Assembly (NCBI GenBank): GCA_022736605.1
Contig: DZDB01000094.1
Location: 1 to 7,683, forward strand
Source: Sideroxydans lithotrophicus
Lineage (GTDB): Bacteria; Pseudomonadota; Gammaproteobacteria; Burkholderiales; Sulfuriferulaceae
Reading direction: 5' to 3'
Length of the DNA stretch: 7,683 nt
Shown here: positions 6,843 to 7,683 of the stretch, piece by piece
Layout of the letters: every line of letters starts with the position of its first letter
Numbering within the stretch: the first letter of the stretch is position 1
Made by a program: the position numbers and the translations under genes
The notes under the pieces: model-generated
Told to the model about the DNA's origin: nothing
The model's database searches: none
Seen by the model: only the letters and a program-made list of their open reading frames with translations

Positions 6843-7683
6843 TTAACTGAGCTGGTAGAACGCAGCACGCCCGGGATAACGCGCCATATCACCCAGTTCT
6901 TCCTCAATCCGCAACAGCTGGTTGTATTTCGCCATACGATCCGAACGTGACAGCGAACCGGTCTTGATTTGCAGCGCGTTGGTCGCTACCGCCAGATCGG
7001 CAATCGTGGTGTCTTCGGTTTCACCGGAACGGTGCGAAATCACCGAGGTATAACCGGCACGCTTGGCGGTTTCAATCGCGTCGAAGGTTTCTGACAGCGT
7101 ACCAATCTGGTTGACCTTGATCAGGATTGAATTGGCGATGCCCTGGCGGATACCTTCACTGAGAATTTTGGCGTTGGTCACAAACAAATCGTCGCCGACA
7201 ATCTGGATGGACTTTTTCAGACGCTGCGTCAGCACCGCCCAGCCGGCCCAGTCGCCTTCGGCCATGCCGTCTTCGATACTGATGATGGGATATTTGTCGC
7301 ACCAGGCGGCGAGGTAATCGGTCAGTTGCCCGGATGACAGTTGCAGACCTTCCGACTCCAGGTGGTATTTACCGTCCTTGTAGAATTCGCTGGCAGCGCA
7401 ATCGACGCCGATGGCGATGTCGGTACCCGGCACATAACCGGCCAGTTCGATCGCTTCCACCACCAGTTTCAGTGCTGCTTCGTTGGATTCAAGATTCGGG
7501 GCAAAGCCGCCTTCGTCACCCACGGTGGTCGCCATACCCAGGCCGTCGAGCAGTTTTTTCAAGGCGTGGAACACTTCGGCACCGTAGCGCAGCGCTTCGC
7601 GGAAGCTCGGCGCACCCAGCGGAATAATCATGAATTCCTGCATGTCGATGTTGTTGTTGGCGTGCGCCCCGCCATTGATGATA
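6843..7683 (-). CDS. eno: Enolase, C-terminal two-thirds (5' end outside window)
   Basis: Enolase interconverts 2-phosphoglycerate and phosphoenolpyruvate in glycolysis and gluconeogenesis. The visible reading frame runs from the window edge (first full codon at 7682) to TAA at 6843-6845 and gives 279 of an expected 425-432 residues. It begins with IINGGAHANNNIDMQEF, a conserved enolase block; the Met at 7643 is internal, not the start. Active-site and metal-site motifs seen in order are GDEGGFAPN, the aspartate of GVDCAASEF, the glutamate of SIEDGMAEGDW, the aspartate of VGDDLFVTN, the lysine of LIKVNQIGTLSE, SHRSGETEDT, and the lysine of IKTGSLSRSDR. Nothing appears damaged. It is the most upstream gene of the train in this window, so the operon promoter is probably outside. 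Confidence 0.98.
   Translation of the reverse strand, partial: IINGGAHANNNIDMQEFMIIPLGAPSFREALRYGAEVFHALKKLLDGLGMATTVGDEGGFAPNLESNEAALKLVVEAIELAGYVPGTDIAIGVDCAASEFYKDGKYHLESEGLQLSSGQLTDYLAAWCDKYPIISIEDGMAEGDWAGWAVLTQRLKKSIQIVGDDLFVTNAKILSEGIRQGIANSILIKVNQIGTLSETFDAIETAKRAGYTSVISHRSGETEDTTIADLAVATNALQIKTGSLSRSDRMAKYNQLLRIEEELGDMARYPGRAAFYQLS

Overview
The window looks like part of a betaproteobacterial chromosome of moderate GC content. Three things suggest this: FtsB and ZipA are both present, zipA lies directly upstream of ligA, and the enolase, GalU and LigA sequences are typical of that class. A lineage near Nitrosomonadales would fit, but this is inferred from recognised proteins and gene order; no search was run.

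Layout. Positions 1-146 (+) hold the last 48 codons, including the stop, of a gene that resembles the C-terminus of the NAD(P)H-hydrate repair enzyme NnrD. Positions 147-325 are the only real intergenic stretch. They contain a roughly 135-bp structured repeat (194-328) built from 9-nt ACAGGATTN units arranged as a large inverted repeat, placed between two convergent genes. Everything from 326 to 7683 is one tightly packed minus-strand gene train. In transcription order it reads: eno (5' end outside the window), ftsB, zipA, ligA, galU, a 72-residue cysteine-rich GDCCVxC protein, and a membrane diguanylate cyclase of the 7TMR-DISM/GGDEF type.

How the genes fit together. The junctions are very tight: an 18-nt gap for eno-ftsB, an ATGA overlap for ftsB-zipA, a TGATG overlap for zipA-ligA, a 30-nt gap for ligA-galU, an 11-nt overlap for galU-small protein, and an overlap or a few nucleotides for small protein-cyclase. 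This suggests one operon with translational coupling, and no convincing internal promoter was seen. The train combines glycolysis (Eno), divisome assembly (FtsB, ZipA), DNA nick sealing (LigA), UDP-glucose supply for envelope and exopolysaccharide (GalU), and c-di-GMP signalling (cyclase).

Most of the window is conserved housekeeping sequence. The less ordinary parts are the downstream end of the train (the GDCCVxC protein with its glutamine-repeat tail, then the cyclase) and the inverted-repeat element whose outer edge contains the cyclase stop codon. I found no clear evidence of a wholly new system.
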